Assembly (NCBI GenBank): GCA_965261065.1
Contig: OZ253444.1
Span: 7,750,001-7,814,000 of the forward strand
Direction: 5' to 3'
Source of the DNA: JAKZVK01 sp965261065
GTDB lineage: Bacteria; Acidobacteriota; Terriglobia; Bryobacterales; UBA6623
DNA length: 64,000 nt
Positions 37,835 through 45,821 of this stretch are shown piece by piece. Every line of letters begins with the position of its first letter. Position 1 is the first letter of the stretch. Both the position numbers and the translations under genes were made by a program. The notes under the pieces are model-generated. The model did not search any database. It was not told the DNA's origin and saw only the letters and a program-made list of their open reading frames with translations.

Positions 37835-38632
37835 ATGGCTCTGAAGGTCGGCATTGTAGGCTGCGGCAACATCGGCTTGGAGTTGGCCCGCTTTGTGCAT
37901 CAGCACAAGGCGTTTACCCTGCAGGCTGTTTCGGACGTGGAGCCGGACCCGATTCGCCGACTCCTCACTGAGATCCACCCGGACCGGTTCGAAACTCTCG
38001 GCCTAGACGACTTGGTCGATGCGGTCGATCTCATCGTCGAAACGGCCAACAAAGAGGTCGCCGGTGCCATCTTGGCTCACCATCGGCTCGATGTCCCAGG
38101 AAGAAAGCTGTTTCTGCTGAGCACGTCGGCTTTGTTGGAATCGAGCGATCGGGTCAAGCAACTGAAGCATTGCGAGGTCTTTCTACCGTCCGGGGCTATC
38201 GCGGGGTTGGATGCGATCAAGGCAGTGGCGGGACAAATCTCGTCCCTGATTTTGACGACGACGAAACCGCCCGCGGGCTTGGACGGGGCGCCCTACGTCG
38301 TCGAGGCCGGCATCGATCTTGCAGGGCTCACCACCGCACGAACGATCTTCTCCGGGGGTCTCGCGGAAGCGGTTCGTGGTTTTCCGAAGAACGTGAACGT
38401 GGCCGCCACACTGTTTGTCACATCAGGGTTTGATGACTTGCAGGTTAAGGTCATCGCCGATCCCGCGGCAACGTCGAACCAGCATGAAATCGTCTGCAAG
38501 GGCGACTTCGGTACGATTACCGTCCGGGCTGAGAACAAGCCTAGTGCGAACCCGAAGACCAGCATGCTCGCCATCCTGAGCGCGAAGCGAACTCTCGACG
38601 GTATTGTCGAGACGATCCATGCGGGGACGTAG
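37835..38632 (+). CDS. nadX: L-aspartate dehydrogenase-like protein
   Basis: 265 residues. An N-terminal Rossmann motif (KVGIVGCGNIGLELARFV) is followed by the aspartate dehydrogenase family signature FLPSGAIAGLDAIKAVAG and FPKNVNVAATLFV. The enzyme would convert aspartate to iminoaspartate for NAD synthesis or ammonia release. No nadA or nadC is adjacent, so the symbol rests on family similarity. ATG at 37835 is chosen; 37817 is also in frame. It is divergent from the small membrane protein gene. Confidence 0.8.
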   Translation: MALKVGIVGCGNIGLELARFVHQHKAFTLQAVSDVEPDPIRRLLTEIHPDRFETLGLDDLVDAVDLIVETANKEVAGAILAHHRLDVPGRKLFLLSTSALLESSDRVKQLKHCEVFLPSGAIAGLDAIKAVAGQISSLILTTTKPPAGLDGAPYVVEAGIDLAGLTTARTIFSGGLAEAVRGFPKNVNVAATLFVTSGFDDLQVKVIADPAATSNQHEIVCKGDFGTITVRAENKPSANPKTSMLAILSAKRTLDGIVETIHAGT

Positions 38633-38705
38633 TGCGGCGGCGGGTTAGGGCGGTAGCTTAGGGATGACGTCGTAACGGTCCCACAAAGCAGCCTCGAGGA
38701 AACCC

Positions 38706-39929
38706 ATGATGCCAAGACAACCAACTTCGCGCCGCCAATTCCTGAGGCAGTCCGCGATCGCCGCATCGGCTGGAGCCCTCGTCTGCGGTTCAGTCGACGA
38801 GCGAACCGCGGCAAGCGCCGCTGAGGTCGATCGATCCATCACGGTCAAGACACCCCCCGCTGTCCGGCAGGTCGATGTCTTGTTCGATGCGGCAAGCTAC
38901 ACGGCATTTCCGCATGTCGTGCGACTCGATGGTGACGAATTGCTGATGGCCTTCCGCCAGGCGCCCAGCCAGGAGCGCGTCCGCCATACGCACCCCCGCA
39001 GCGTGATCACCGTCATTCGTTCCTACGACCTGGGCGAGAGCTGGGACATCGAGAACGCCGGTCAACTCGCCGCGGGAGGGGGCCAGGAGTTTGCACCGAT
39101 CTACCTCGGCGACGGAGTGGTCGGCGGGCTCTTGGCCATGCACGAAGTCGTCCCGGTCACCGAAAGTCAACGAACCGCGATTCCCCACACTCACAAACGC
39201 GAGTACCCGTTCCGCAACGTCGGCGGATTCTGGTCGTGGAGCGACAACTCCGGTCTCACCTGGCCGCTGCACCACAACGTTCTGTTCGCGCCGAGCTTGC
39301 AGACTTGCTCGACCGCGATCAAACTCGCTACGGAAGCGTTGCTGGCCCCCTGCTATGGCAATATCGACCAAGGGCTGACGGGTGTCTCATCCAACCGTGT
39401 CTCATCCAACGTCGTGTATCGATCCGACGACAACGGCAAGACGTGGTCGGGTTCCACGGTGATGGCCAGGGGAACCAAAGCCACGCGGTACTATCACGAG
39501 CCGTGCATCCTCGAGCTGGGTGCCGGACATCTGCTCGGGATGCATCGTGTGGGTCGATGCCAGGACGGCCGCAACGGCTTGTTGTGGCAAAACGAGTCCC
39601 GCAACGGAGGCAAATCATGGACCAGGCCCGTCGAGACCAACATCACGTCGGGAGCCTGTCCGCGGCTGCTAAAACTGTCCGATGGCCGTATTCTGTTGAC
39701 CTACGGTCGGCGTTACGAACCGTACGGTCTGTACGCGAGGTTGAGTAGCGATGGAGGAAAGCGGTGGAGCGAGGCATCGTGGCTGCTGCGAGCCGCACCC
39801 AACGGCGACCAGGGCTACAGTTCTTCCGTCGAGATCGAGCCCGGTCGAATATTCACTGCCTGCTACGCACAGAACAGCGATGGTGTGACCGGCATCACCG
39901 GCACGTTTTGGTCCGCATTTCCAATTTGA
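38706..39929 (+). CDS. Tat-exported sialidase/BNR-repeat protein, C-terminus altered by IS1380
   Basis: 407 residues. A twin-arginine signal (SRRQFLRQSAIAASAGALVC) precedes a six-bladed sialidase-like propeller with Asp-box-like repeats (SYDLGESWD, SDDNGKTWSG, SRNGGKSWTR, SSDGGKRWSE). It could act on sialic acids or other glycans, or only share the fold. IS1380 copy 3 inserted at TTTGG in codons for TFW near the end. Joining across the IS gives the original ending TFWSLPSG, whereas now the last residues are SAFPI from the IS tip. Only about four residues are changed, so the protein may still work. GAGGAAA precedes the ATG pair. Confidence 0.85.
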   Translation: MMPRQPTSRRQFLRQSAIAASAGALVCGSVDERTAASAAEVDRSITVKTPPAVRQVDVLFDAASYTAFPHVVRLDGDELLMAFRQAPSQERVRHTHPRSVITVIRSYDLGESWDIENAGQLAAGGGQEFAPIYLGDGVVGGLLAMHEVVPVTESQRTAIPHTHKREYPFRNVGGFWSWSDNSGLTWPLHHNVLFAPSLQTCSTAIKLATEALLAPCYGNIDQGLTGVSSNRVSSNVVYRSDDNGKTWSGSTVMARGTKATRYYHEPCILELGAGHLLGMHRVGRCQDGRNGLLWQNESRNGGKSWTRPVETNITSGACPRLLKLSDGRILLTYGRRYEPYGLYARLSSDGGKRWSEASWLLRAAPNGDQGYSSSVEIEPGRIFTACYAQNSDGVTGITGTFWSAFPI

Positions 39930-41581
39930 TTTCGGCATCCCGACCTTATAGCGGCCTTCAGCGTCTTTATTTATAGGGGTTCAAGCCCCGTCAGGACGCC
40001 ATGGAGGTCAACACCCAGTGGGTGAAAAACAAAGCAAGCCTTTTCAACTGTCTTTCGACGGGTCACTGAAGGTCGATTTCCAGGGCTCGCGTGTCACCTC
40101 TGATGGTGGGCTGATCCGCATCCGTGAGTTGGACGAACGGCTCGGGCTCGGGAAGCTGATCGAGGAGCATCTCAGCGACTCGCGACAAGGCTCGAACAAG
40201 AAGTTCCCACTGGCCGATTTGCTACCACAGTCTGTCTACAGCCGACTCGCAAGCTACGAGGATCTCAACGATGCTATTCGAGTGTCGGCTGACCCGACTT
40301 TTCGCCTGATCGGCTCAAAGAAGAACTGGGATCGCGGCGCGGCGCTCACCTCGCGACGGCAAAGTTTCGAGGCAGAATTTCTGTCCAGTGAAGAGAACCT
40401 GCTGGGGCTGATGGCGGTGAACCGCGAGTTGGTCGCTCAAGCCGAAGCTGCCGACGGTTCAGACCGCGTGGTGCTCGACATGGACTCCACGGAGAGCCCT
40501 GTCCACGGCCAACAAGAGGGCAGCGTCTATAACGGCCACTTCGAGTCCGTCTGCTATCACCCGCTGCTGCTGTTTAATCAGCACGGCGATTGTCTTGCTG
40601 CGAAGTTGCGGCCCGGCAACGTGTCCAGCGCCGAGGACTGGGACGAACTGCTGCTGCCCGAGATCGAGCGCCAACAGGCCGAGGGCAAACGAGTGACGTT
40701 CCGGGCCGACGCCGCCTTTGCCAAGCCGGAGCTTTACGACGCGTTGGAAGGGCGCACTGCAGACTACGTGATCCGCATTCCAGCGAACAAGAACCTAGAG
40801 CTGGAGATCGAAGATATTCTGTTCCGTCCGCCGGGCAGGCCCTCGCTCAAGCCCCTGGTGCGCTACAAGAGCTTCCGCTATCAAGCCGAGAGCTGGTCGA
40901 AGCCTCGGCGGATCGTCGCCAAGGTCGAGCATCACGCAGGCGAACTGTTCCCGCGCGTCGGTTTCATCGTCACGAGCATGGCCTTGCCGAGCCGCTCGCT
41001 GGTGCGCTTCTACAACAAGCGCGGCACGGCGGAGCAGTGGATCAAGGAAGGCAAGCAGGCAACGAGTTGGACCAGGCTGTCGTGTCACCGTTTTCGAGCA
41101 AACGAGGTGCGGCTACAACTCAGCGTGCTGGCCTACAACCTCGGCAACCTCTGGCGGCGGCTGGGACTGCCCCACCGGATCAAGAGCTGGTCGCTGACGA
41201 GCTTGCAGCACCGGTTGATGAAGACAGGCGGTCGGCTGCTCAAGCACGCGCGGTATTATTGGCTGCTGTTGGCCGACGGGCATCTGAACCGCAAGCTGTT
41301 CGGCGAGATGCTGGGAGAATCTGGGCGCTGCCTGTGCCGGGCGGGTAACTGGCGACGGGCTGCGACGGACAAGAGAGGCTGGGTTACTGAAAAGGGAGCC
41401 ACTCGGAGCCGTGTCGGCGAAAAGCCATCCAGTGCGCTGGAACGCGGCGATCGAGCGCAATTCAGCGACCGAAACGGGAGCGCACGGCGCATCGATCGTT
41501 AAAAGAGAACGAAGACCTTGAATCCGAGCCGTGGATTGGAGTACCCTGACCGTGCCGGGATGGCTAAAACGGAAATCCTGG
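39912..41581 (+). mobile_element. IS1380-family insertion sequence, copy 3 (1670 bp, diverged)
   Basis: Ends TCCGCATTTCCAATTTG and the complement of CCAGGATTTCCGTTTTAG. It has a perfect 5-base target duplication TTTGG at 39907-39911 and 41582-41586. It is clearly diverged from copies 1 and 2, so it is a related but distinct lineage. Confidence 0.93.
40018..41502 (+). CDS. IS1380-family transposase (copy 3), C-terminally extended by a frameshift
   Basis: 494 residues, against 443 in the other two copies. It starts with GTG where they have ATG. Catalytic residues (LDMDSTESPVHG, FRADAAFAKPE, GTAEQWIKEGK) are intact. Near FGEMLGE one base fewer than in copies 1 and 2 shifts the frame, replacing the ending RIWALPVPGG with about 60 extra residues. 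Activity cannot be judged from this. Confidence 0.88.
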   Translation: MGEKQSKPFQLSFDGSLKVDFQGSRVTSDGGLIRIRELDERLGLGKLIEEHLSDSRQGSNKKFPLADLLPQSVYSRLASYEDLNDAIRVSADPTFRLIGSKKNWDRGAALTSRRQSFEAEFLSSEENLLGLMAVNRELVAQAEAADGSDRVVLDMDSTESPVHGQQEGSVYNGHFESVCYHPLLLFNQHGDCLAAKLRPGNVSSAEDWDELLLPEIERQQAEGKRVTFRADAAFAKPELYDALEGRTADYVIRIPANKNLELEIEDILFRPPGRPSLKPLVRYKSFRYQAESWSKPRRIVAKVEHHAGELFPRVGFIVTSMALPSRSLVRFYNKRGTAEQWIKEGKQATSWTRLSCHRFRANEVRLQLSVLAYNLGNLWRRLGLPHRIKSWSLTSLQHRLMKTGGRLLKHARYYWLLLADGHLNRKLFGEMLGESGRCLCRAGNWRRAATDKRGWVTEKGATRSRVGEKPSSALERGDRAQFSDRNGSARRIDR

Positions 41582-41586
41582 TTTGG

Positions 41587-42025
41587 AGTCTTCCGTCAGG
41601 ATGACACGTGGTCATTCACTTCAGTTAGGGTGACTGTCCCCTTTGGGTCCCTTTGGGTTCTTCTGGGTCTTTGGGTCCCCTCGCGTGTGCCCGTCGTATT
41701 GGAGTTGAAGGGCCTGCGGACCCGTCCCGACGTCCACATCCGCGTCGCCCCCGAACCGGCCACCCCGAAGCCATGAACAAATTCAGCCCACCTGGTCACA
41801 GGTTTTTGGATTTCGTAACGGCCTGCGAAATCAGGTGGTTAGCGTCGCGCGGCAACCCGTTGCAGCTTGCCGGCATCTAAACTGGTGAGTGAAGGTAGTC
41901 GATGAGGGAAGGGGGTCGGCCCGTTGGTCCGAGGCTCAGCACTTTCCCTCATTGAACTTCCAGCATCGTTTCTGATACCGTTATTCGGTCGATCGAGAAG
42001 TTGCACAAGAAGGGGAGTTCCTGTC
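41587..42025. other. Gene-free stretch after IS1380 copy 3
   Basis: The first about 20 bases restore the sialidase 3' end (AGTCTTCCGTCAGGATGA). A short tract follows of repeated GGGTCCC/TTTGGG units (41630-41685), then an open stretch ending in VHIRVAPEPATPKP before a TGA at 41774, possibly the tail of a lost gene. Nothing else is recognisable until the DUF5678-like gene. Confidence 0.4.
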
Positions 42026-42220
42026 ATGTCCGCACAAGAGAGAGTCAAGATCCTTGCCGACGCAGCCCCCAACACATGGGTCGCGCTCTCACAGGACGAG
42101 TCCCGCGTCGTCGCCAACGGTGAAAACTACACGCAAGTGGTCGAGAATGCAGAGGAGGCCGGGGAATCGGATCCCGTCCTGATCCGCGTTCCTGATTCGT
42201 GGAGGCCTATGGTACTCTAG
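42026..42220 (+). CDS. DUF5678-like small protein
   Basis: 64 residues: ERVKILADAAPNTWVALSQD, then ESRVVANGENYTQVVENAEE and DPVLIRVPDSW. This matches the layout of DUF5678 proteins (Trp-Val-Ala, then a Val-Ala-x-Gly turn, ending in a V-P strand). AGGGGAG lies eight bases before the ATG. Its end overlaps the start of the aspartyl-protease-like gene, and such pairs recur in bacteria and archaea. Function unknown. Confidence 0.65.
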   Translation: MSAQERVKILADAAPNTWVALSQDESRVVANGENYTQVVENAEEAGESDPVLIRVPDSWRPMVL

Positions 42221-42669
42221 GTTCCTCTTGCGATTACCCTACAAGCCTTTCCCAGTCGCCGGCGCCGCCGGTTTTTGAGAAGCTAAAAGTTCATTGGATT
42301 CCCATGATGACGGTAGCGCTCATCTACCGCCATACAACCAGCAAGAGAGTCGAAGCGATCGTCGATTCAGGCTCGCCCTGGTGTCTTTTTCATGCGCAGA
42401 TCGGGGAATCTATCGGGGTCAAAACCACCAGCGGCCAGCAGGGCAGTCTCGGAGGTGTGCTGGCAGGTGCAAGCAGCGACGTCTATTTCCACCGGCTCAA
42501 GCTCGTCTTCATGGGAAACATCGTTGAAACGACGGTTGGTTTCTCGGACAATCTTTCCGTCGCCGCCATCCTCGGGCGGAGGGGCTTCTTCGACAATTGC
42601 ACGATCACGTTCGACCCAAGCCAAAGCGAGTTCGGAGAACTAGACATAGAGCGCTTTCACCGAGTCTAG
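42199..42669 (+). CDS. Retropepsin-like aspartyl protease domain protein
   Basis: 156 residues from GTG at 42199 (an ATG at 42304 would cut off a conserved-looking region). VEAIVDSGSPWCLFHAQIGE has the D-S-G-S form of a retroviral-type aspartyl protease active site, and VAAILGRRGFFDNCTITFD the hydrophobic-Gly motif near the end. It would act as a homodimer. It overlaps DUF5678 by 22 bases, implying coupled translation. A role as a toxin-antitoxin-like or processing pair has been speculated for such pairs but is not shown here. Confidence 0.6.
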   Translation: MEAYGTLGSSCDYPTSLSQSPAPPVFEKLKVHWIPMMTVALIYRHTTSKRVEAIVDSGSPWCLFHAQIGESIGVKTTSGQQGSLGGVLAGASSDVYFHRLKLVFMGNIVETTVGFSDNLSVAAILGRRGFFDNCTITFDPSQSEFGELDIERFHRV

Positions 42670-42698
42670 TCCTTCCCCGCGTGCCCCCGGACCGCTCC

Positions 42699-42758
42699 CA
42701 GAACAATGATGGTGTGACCGGCACCACCGGCACGTTCTGGCGTCTGCCGTCAAGTTGA
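42699..42758 (+). pseudogene. 3' tail of a second sialidase-like gene
   Basis: Nineteen codons and a stop (QNNDGVTGTTGTFWRLPSS) closely match the last codons of the sialidase at 38706 (QNSDGVTGITGTFW plus SLPSG). The match continues about 25 bases beyond the stop (CATT-ACTTCAGTTAGGG). The rest of this copy is gone. It marks a former tandem duplication or a recombination scar. Confidence 0.7.
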
Positions 42759-43133
42759 TGCCTGATCATTGACTTCAGTTAGGGGTCGCGGTAGGGATAC
42801 CGGTCACCCTGCACCCCTGACGTGCCCCGGTTCTTCGACCGCGCCGGGGCCGGCCGCCGCTCGCGCTGGCGCGACGACCGATATGGCCTTCCCCTCCAGT
42901 CAACAAGGTCGGCCCCCGAGACGTGCTATTTCACGGCTCTATAGCCCAGCCCGCCAGTGCCTCTGTCAACGCTTCACCCGCGATGTCACCACCGTCGGCG
43001 CATGACTCAAGGTCAGCGTGGATCGCTACTCCTTCACTGTGGAGCTCCTTCCTCCCCGACTCCCTGCCGGTTTATCCCGGCGCTTTCTGACTGTCCCCTT
43101 CAGTTCCCTTCAGTTCTTCAGTTCCCTTTTTTC
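42759..43133. other. Gene-free pyrimidine-rich stretch
   Basis: No plausible gene on either strand. It has an unusual run of short C/T-rich clauses and ends in a tract CTGTCCCCTTCAGTTCCCTT with CAGTTC repeats (43090-43130). That tract mirrors the one at 41630-41685 with a different unit. It may be remnants of a mobile element or an untranslated repeat; I cannot identify it. Confidence 0.35.
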
Positions 43134-43610
43134 CTAGCTTCGAAGGATGCCCTTCAGCGAGGTTATCACTCCTTGCGACATTCTACGGACCGTCTTAGCC
43201 GCAGTGGTGCCTCCGAGTGAACGTGAGTGAGCGAGTGCCACAACGTCGAGCGACTTTCTAATGACGTCGGTGGACAAACTCGAATATCCTCCCATGTACC
43301 GCATAACTAGATGCATGCGCAGAAAATTTGTTTGCGCCCATTCCGGTCTAAGGTACCATGCCTCCCTTGTGTTCTCGAACGCTTCCGCGACGATAACCTT
43401 TTGTAGCAAACTCTTGTTTGCGGAGATAGTGTGCCGAAGCGACGTAAGCGCTCCAGTGTGCAGATTCGTCAACAAGCTGCGCCCAATCCTGAGAGGAGAG
43501 AAATACGCTGCGCAGTAACCGACAGCGACAAGTTGTCGTTCCGGAGCAGCCTCATAGTTAGCCAACCAAAAATCACGCTGTCGTTCTATCGAATCGGGGT
43601 TCCCCGTCAA
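43134..43610 (-). CDS. Unknown protein coupled to the sigma-like gene
   Basis: 158 residues, no family recognised. It is helical and rich in Arg/Ser/Leu (ERQRDFWLANYEAAPERQLV, SLRHTISANKSLLQKVIVAE, RMSQGVITSLKGILR). It starts with TTG at 43610 overlapping the TGA of the upstream gene (TTGA), so translation is coupled. GC content is visibly lower than in the core genes, suggesting transfer. Loss of the upstream gene by ISAzo13 probably reduces its expression. Confidence 0.6.
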   Translation of the reverse strand: MTGNPDSIERQRDFWLANYEAAPERQLVAVGYCAAYFSPLRIGRSLLTNLHTGALTSLRHTISANKSLLQKVIVAEAFENTREAWYLRPEWAQTNFLRMHLVMRYMGGYSSLSTDVIRKSLDVVALAHSRSLGGTTAAKTVRRMSQGVITSLKGILRS

Positions 43611-44058
43611 AGCTTCGCGCGACTTACCATTCGCACTATCAGCGGTGAGTCATCCCGGAAGCGCGCTGCTATATCCATCAAAGTCTTCCTATTCTCCTCG
43701 TACGCGCCAGGACAACACAGCGCCGTCAAGCGGCAAACGTTGTACGCCCGCCTGAAGTTTAGAAGTGGGTCTTCCTGCGAATCAATCTGGGCATACTGTT
43801 TCGTCGCCTCGCAAGCGTGCTTCATTAAGTAAGAAAGTCGGGGTGCCAGTACGTTGGCTGCCCAGTTCGACGACCGTACGTTGTGTGCTCCTCGAACCAG
43901 GAGTTCAACCGGGCCACCCTTTATGTGATCGCAGCACTTATCTAACAATTGAAGGAGTTCCGCTCGACTATGGTCTCTGCCTATCAAAGCTGAGAGTAAG
44001 CTGTGGGCGCGGAGGCGATCTTTGGACCTGTGAAGAAGCCGACGTTCAGAGTGACTAA
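43607..44058 (-). pseudogene. Sigma-factor-like gene, 3' part, cut by ISAzo13
   Basis: Continues the frame of 45350-45761 after removal of ISAzo13 and one TAA repeat. The join reads SSSFEVQSL-SHSERRLLHRSK, and the total is exactly 287 codons including the stop. The 3' part finishes region 4 and adds about 140 residues (ELLQLLDKCCDHIKGGPVEL, VLAPRLSYLMKHACEATKQY) of unknown helical structure. It has no start of its own except inside (about 43987). Confidence 0.65.
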
Positions 44059-45349
44059 GAAACTGTCACAAAATAACATTTGCATCTAGAATTGTTTTCA
44101 CTTACTCTGGAAGGGTGAGCGAGCCGGCAGCCATCAAGCGTCGTTATGAGGCGCTGCGAGGGGTGCTCGATGAACGTTCGCGGCGGCTGCTGGTGGCCGC
44201 GGAAAGCTTGGCCCTGGGGCGCGGCGGCATCTCGGCAGTGGCCCGAGCGACCGGGGTCTCACGGCAAGTCATTGCCCGTGGCCGCCAGGAGTTAACCGAG
44301 CCCGCTGGGCCTCCGCCCGGCCGCATCCGGCGTCGGGGCGGCGGGCGCAAGCGAAGCGTCACGAAAGACCCCACTCTCAAGAGCGAGCTGGAGCGGCTGG
44401 TCGAGCCACTCACGCGCGGCGATCCGGAATCCCCCCTGCGCTGGACGTTGAAAAGTGTCCGCAAGCTAGCCGCCGAACTCGAACGGAGGGGCCACCCAAC
44501 GAGTCATCGCATGGTGGCCGAGCTGCTGCACCAGCTGGGTTACCGCCTGCAAGCCAACCGCAAGACGAAAGAAGGAACGAAGCATCCCGACCGCAACGCT
44601 CAGTTTGAACAGATTAACCGCAAGGTGAAGCGTTTTTTGGCTCACCGCCAGCCCGCCATCTCGGTCGACACGAAGAAGCGGGAACTGGTGGGAGACTTCA
44701 AAAACAACGGGCGGGAGCTACGGCCGAAGGGTGATCCGGAGAAGGTGCGGGTGCATGATTTTCCGATTCCCGAACTGGGCCGGGCCACGCCCTACGGGGT
44801 CTATGACATGGCGCGCAACCGGGGTTGGGTCAGCGTCGGGGTGGATCATGACACGGCGGCGTTTGCGGTCGAGACGATCCGCCGCTGGTGGCGCTCGATG
44901 GGGCAGGCCGCTTATCCGCAGGCGAAGCGCTTGCTGATCACCGCCGACGCGGGCGGCAGCAATGGCTCGCGTCCGCGGCGGTGGAAGCTGGAATTGCAGA
45001 AGCTGGCGGACGAAACCGGGCTGCGGATCGCGGTGTGTCACTTCCCGCCCGGCACCAGCAAGTGGAACAAGATTGAGCACCGGCTGTTTTCCTACATCAG
45101 TCAGAACTGGCACGGCAAGCCGCTGATCAGCCATGAGGTGATCGTGAATCTGATCGCCGCGACGACGACGCGAACGGGATTGCAAGTCCATGCCGAACTC
45201 GACACGGGCAGTTATCCGACCGGCATCAAGATCACCCACCAGCAGATGGCGGCCCTCAAGCTGCGCCGAGACAAGTTTCACGGGGAGTGGAACTACACGC
45301 TCCTTCCCCGCAAGACCCTAGATTGACAAGGTTATTTTGTGACGGATTC
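44059..45349 (+). mobile_element. ISAzo13-family insertion sequence (1291 bp)
   Basis: Inverted repeats GAAACTGTCACAAAATAAC (left) and GAATCCGTCACAAAATAAC (complement of right) begin with GA as in this family. A 3-base duplication TAA flanks them (44056-44058 and 45350-45352). Excision restores one continuous reading frame on the opposite strand. Confidence 0.88.
44115..45326 (+). CDS. ISAzo13-family transposase
   Basis: 403 residues from GTG at 44115. N-terminal helix-turn-helix (ISAVARATGVSRQVIARGRQ), then the DDE core: D in AISVDTKKRELVGDF, D in LLITADAGGSNGSRPR, E in TSKWNKIEHRLFSYISQNW. Intact and full length. Confidence 0.93.
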   Translation: MSEPAAIKRRYEALRGVLDERSRRLLVAAESLALGRGGISAVARATGVSRQVIARGRQELTEPAGPPPGRIRRRGGGRKRSVTKDPTLKSELERLVEPLTRGDPESPLRWTLKSVRKLAAELERRGHPTSHRMVAELLHQLGYRLQANRKTKEGTKHPDRNAQFEQINRKVKRFLAHRQPAISVDTKKRELVGDFKNNGRELRPKGDPEKVRVHDFPIPELGRATPYGVYDMARNRGWVSVGVDHDTAAFAVETIRRWWRSMGQAAYPQAKRLLITADAGGSNGSRPRRWKLELQKLADETGLRIAVCHFPPGTSKWNKIEHRLFSYISQNWHGKPLISHEVIVNLIAATTTRTGLQVHAELDTGSYPTGIKITHQQMAALKLRRDKFHGEWNYTLLPRKTLD

Positions 45350-45761
45350 TAAGAGACTGCACTTCGAACGAACTCGATTCTAGTTTACGGAACACTTCGA
45401 CCTGACGCGATGTGAGTGCCAGATCCGGAAACACACGATACCACGACGGCGCGCATACAGGCCCTGGAACCACTGGTTCCGCGCGCTCTAGGTGCTGTGC
45501 GCGCTGATCTACTTGGTCAAGATCAACCAATCGGGGCTGTCGTCGGACCTGATCGATCGCTAAACGCTTGGCGGTCTGAAAAAGCCAGCTACGACCGGAG
45601 TGCGGATCTCGGATTCCATCAGCCTGCTGAACCGCTTTCACAAAACCATCTTGGGTAACATCTTCGACAAGGTCATGTCTCTCCGAAAGAATGCTAGCCA
45701 CGAACCTCGATAAATCGGTCCTCGAGTCGAGGAATAAGTTGATAAGTAGGTCTCGATCCAT
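45350..45761 (-). pseudogene. Sigma-70/ECF-like factor gene, 5' part, cut by ISAzo13
   Basis: The first 137 codons of the split gene. Region 2 is clear: FVASILSERHDLVEDVTQDG, then SWLFQTAKRLAIDQVRRQ, the core-binding and -10 recognition helices. A weak region 4 starts at FPDLALTSRQVEVFRKLE and is broken by the IS. The intact protein would be 286 residues, longer than usual ECF factors because of a C-terminal extension. The IS1202-type copy B lies 60 bases upstream of the ATG, so the promoter side is also disturbed. Confidence 0.7.
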
Positions 45762-45821
45762 TCTCTCGCGGCCTCAGTGTAGTATTGGTTGGTTGGGCAG
45801 TCAAGTGTGGCCAGCGCACAG

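Noticed and set aside
42759..43133. Possible group II intron or structured RNA remnant
   Set aside because: No domain V-like hairpin or reverse transcriptase was seen, so no identity can be supported.
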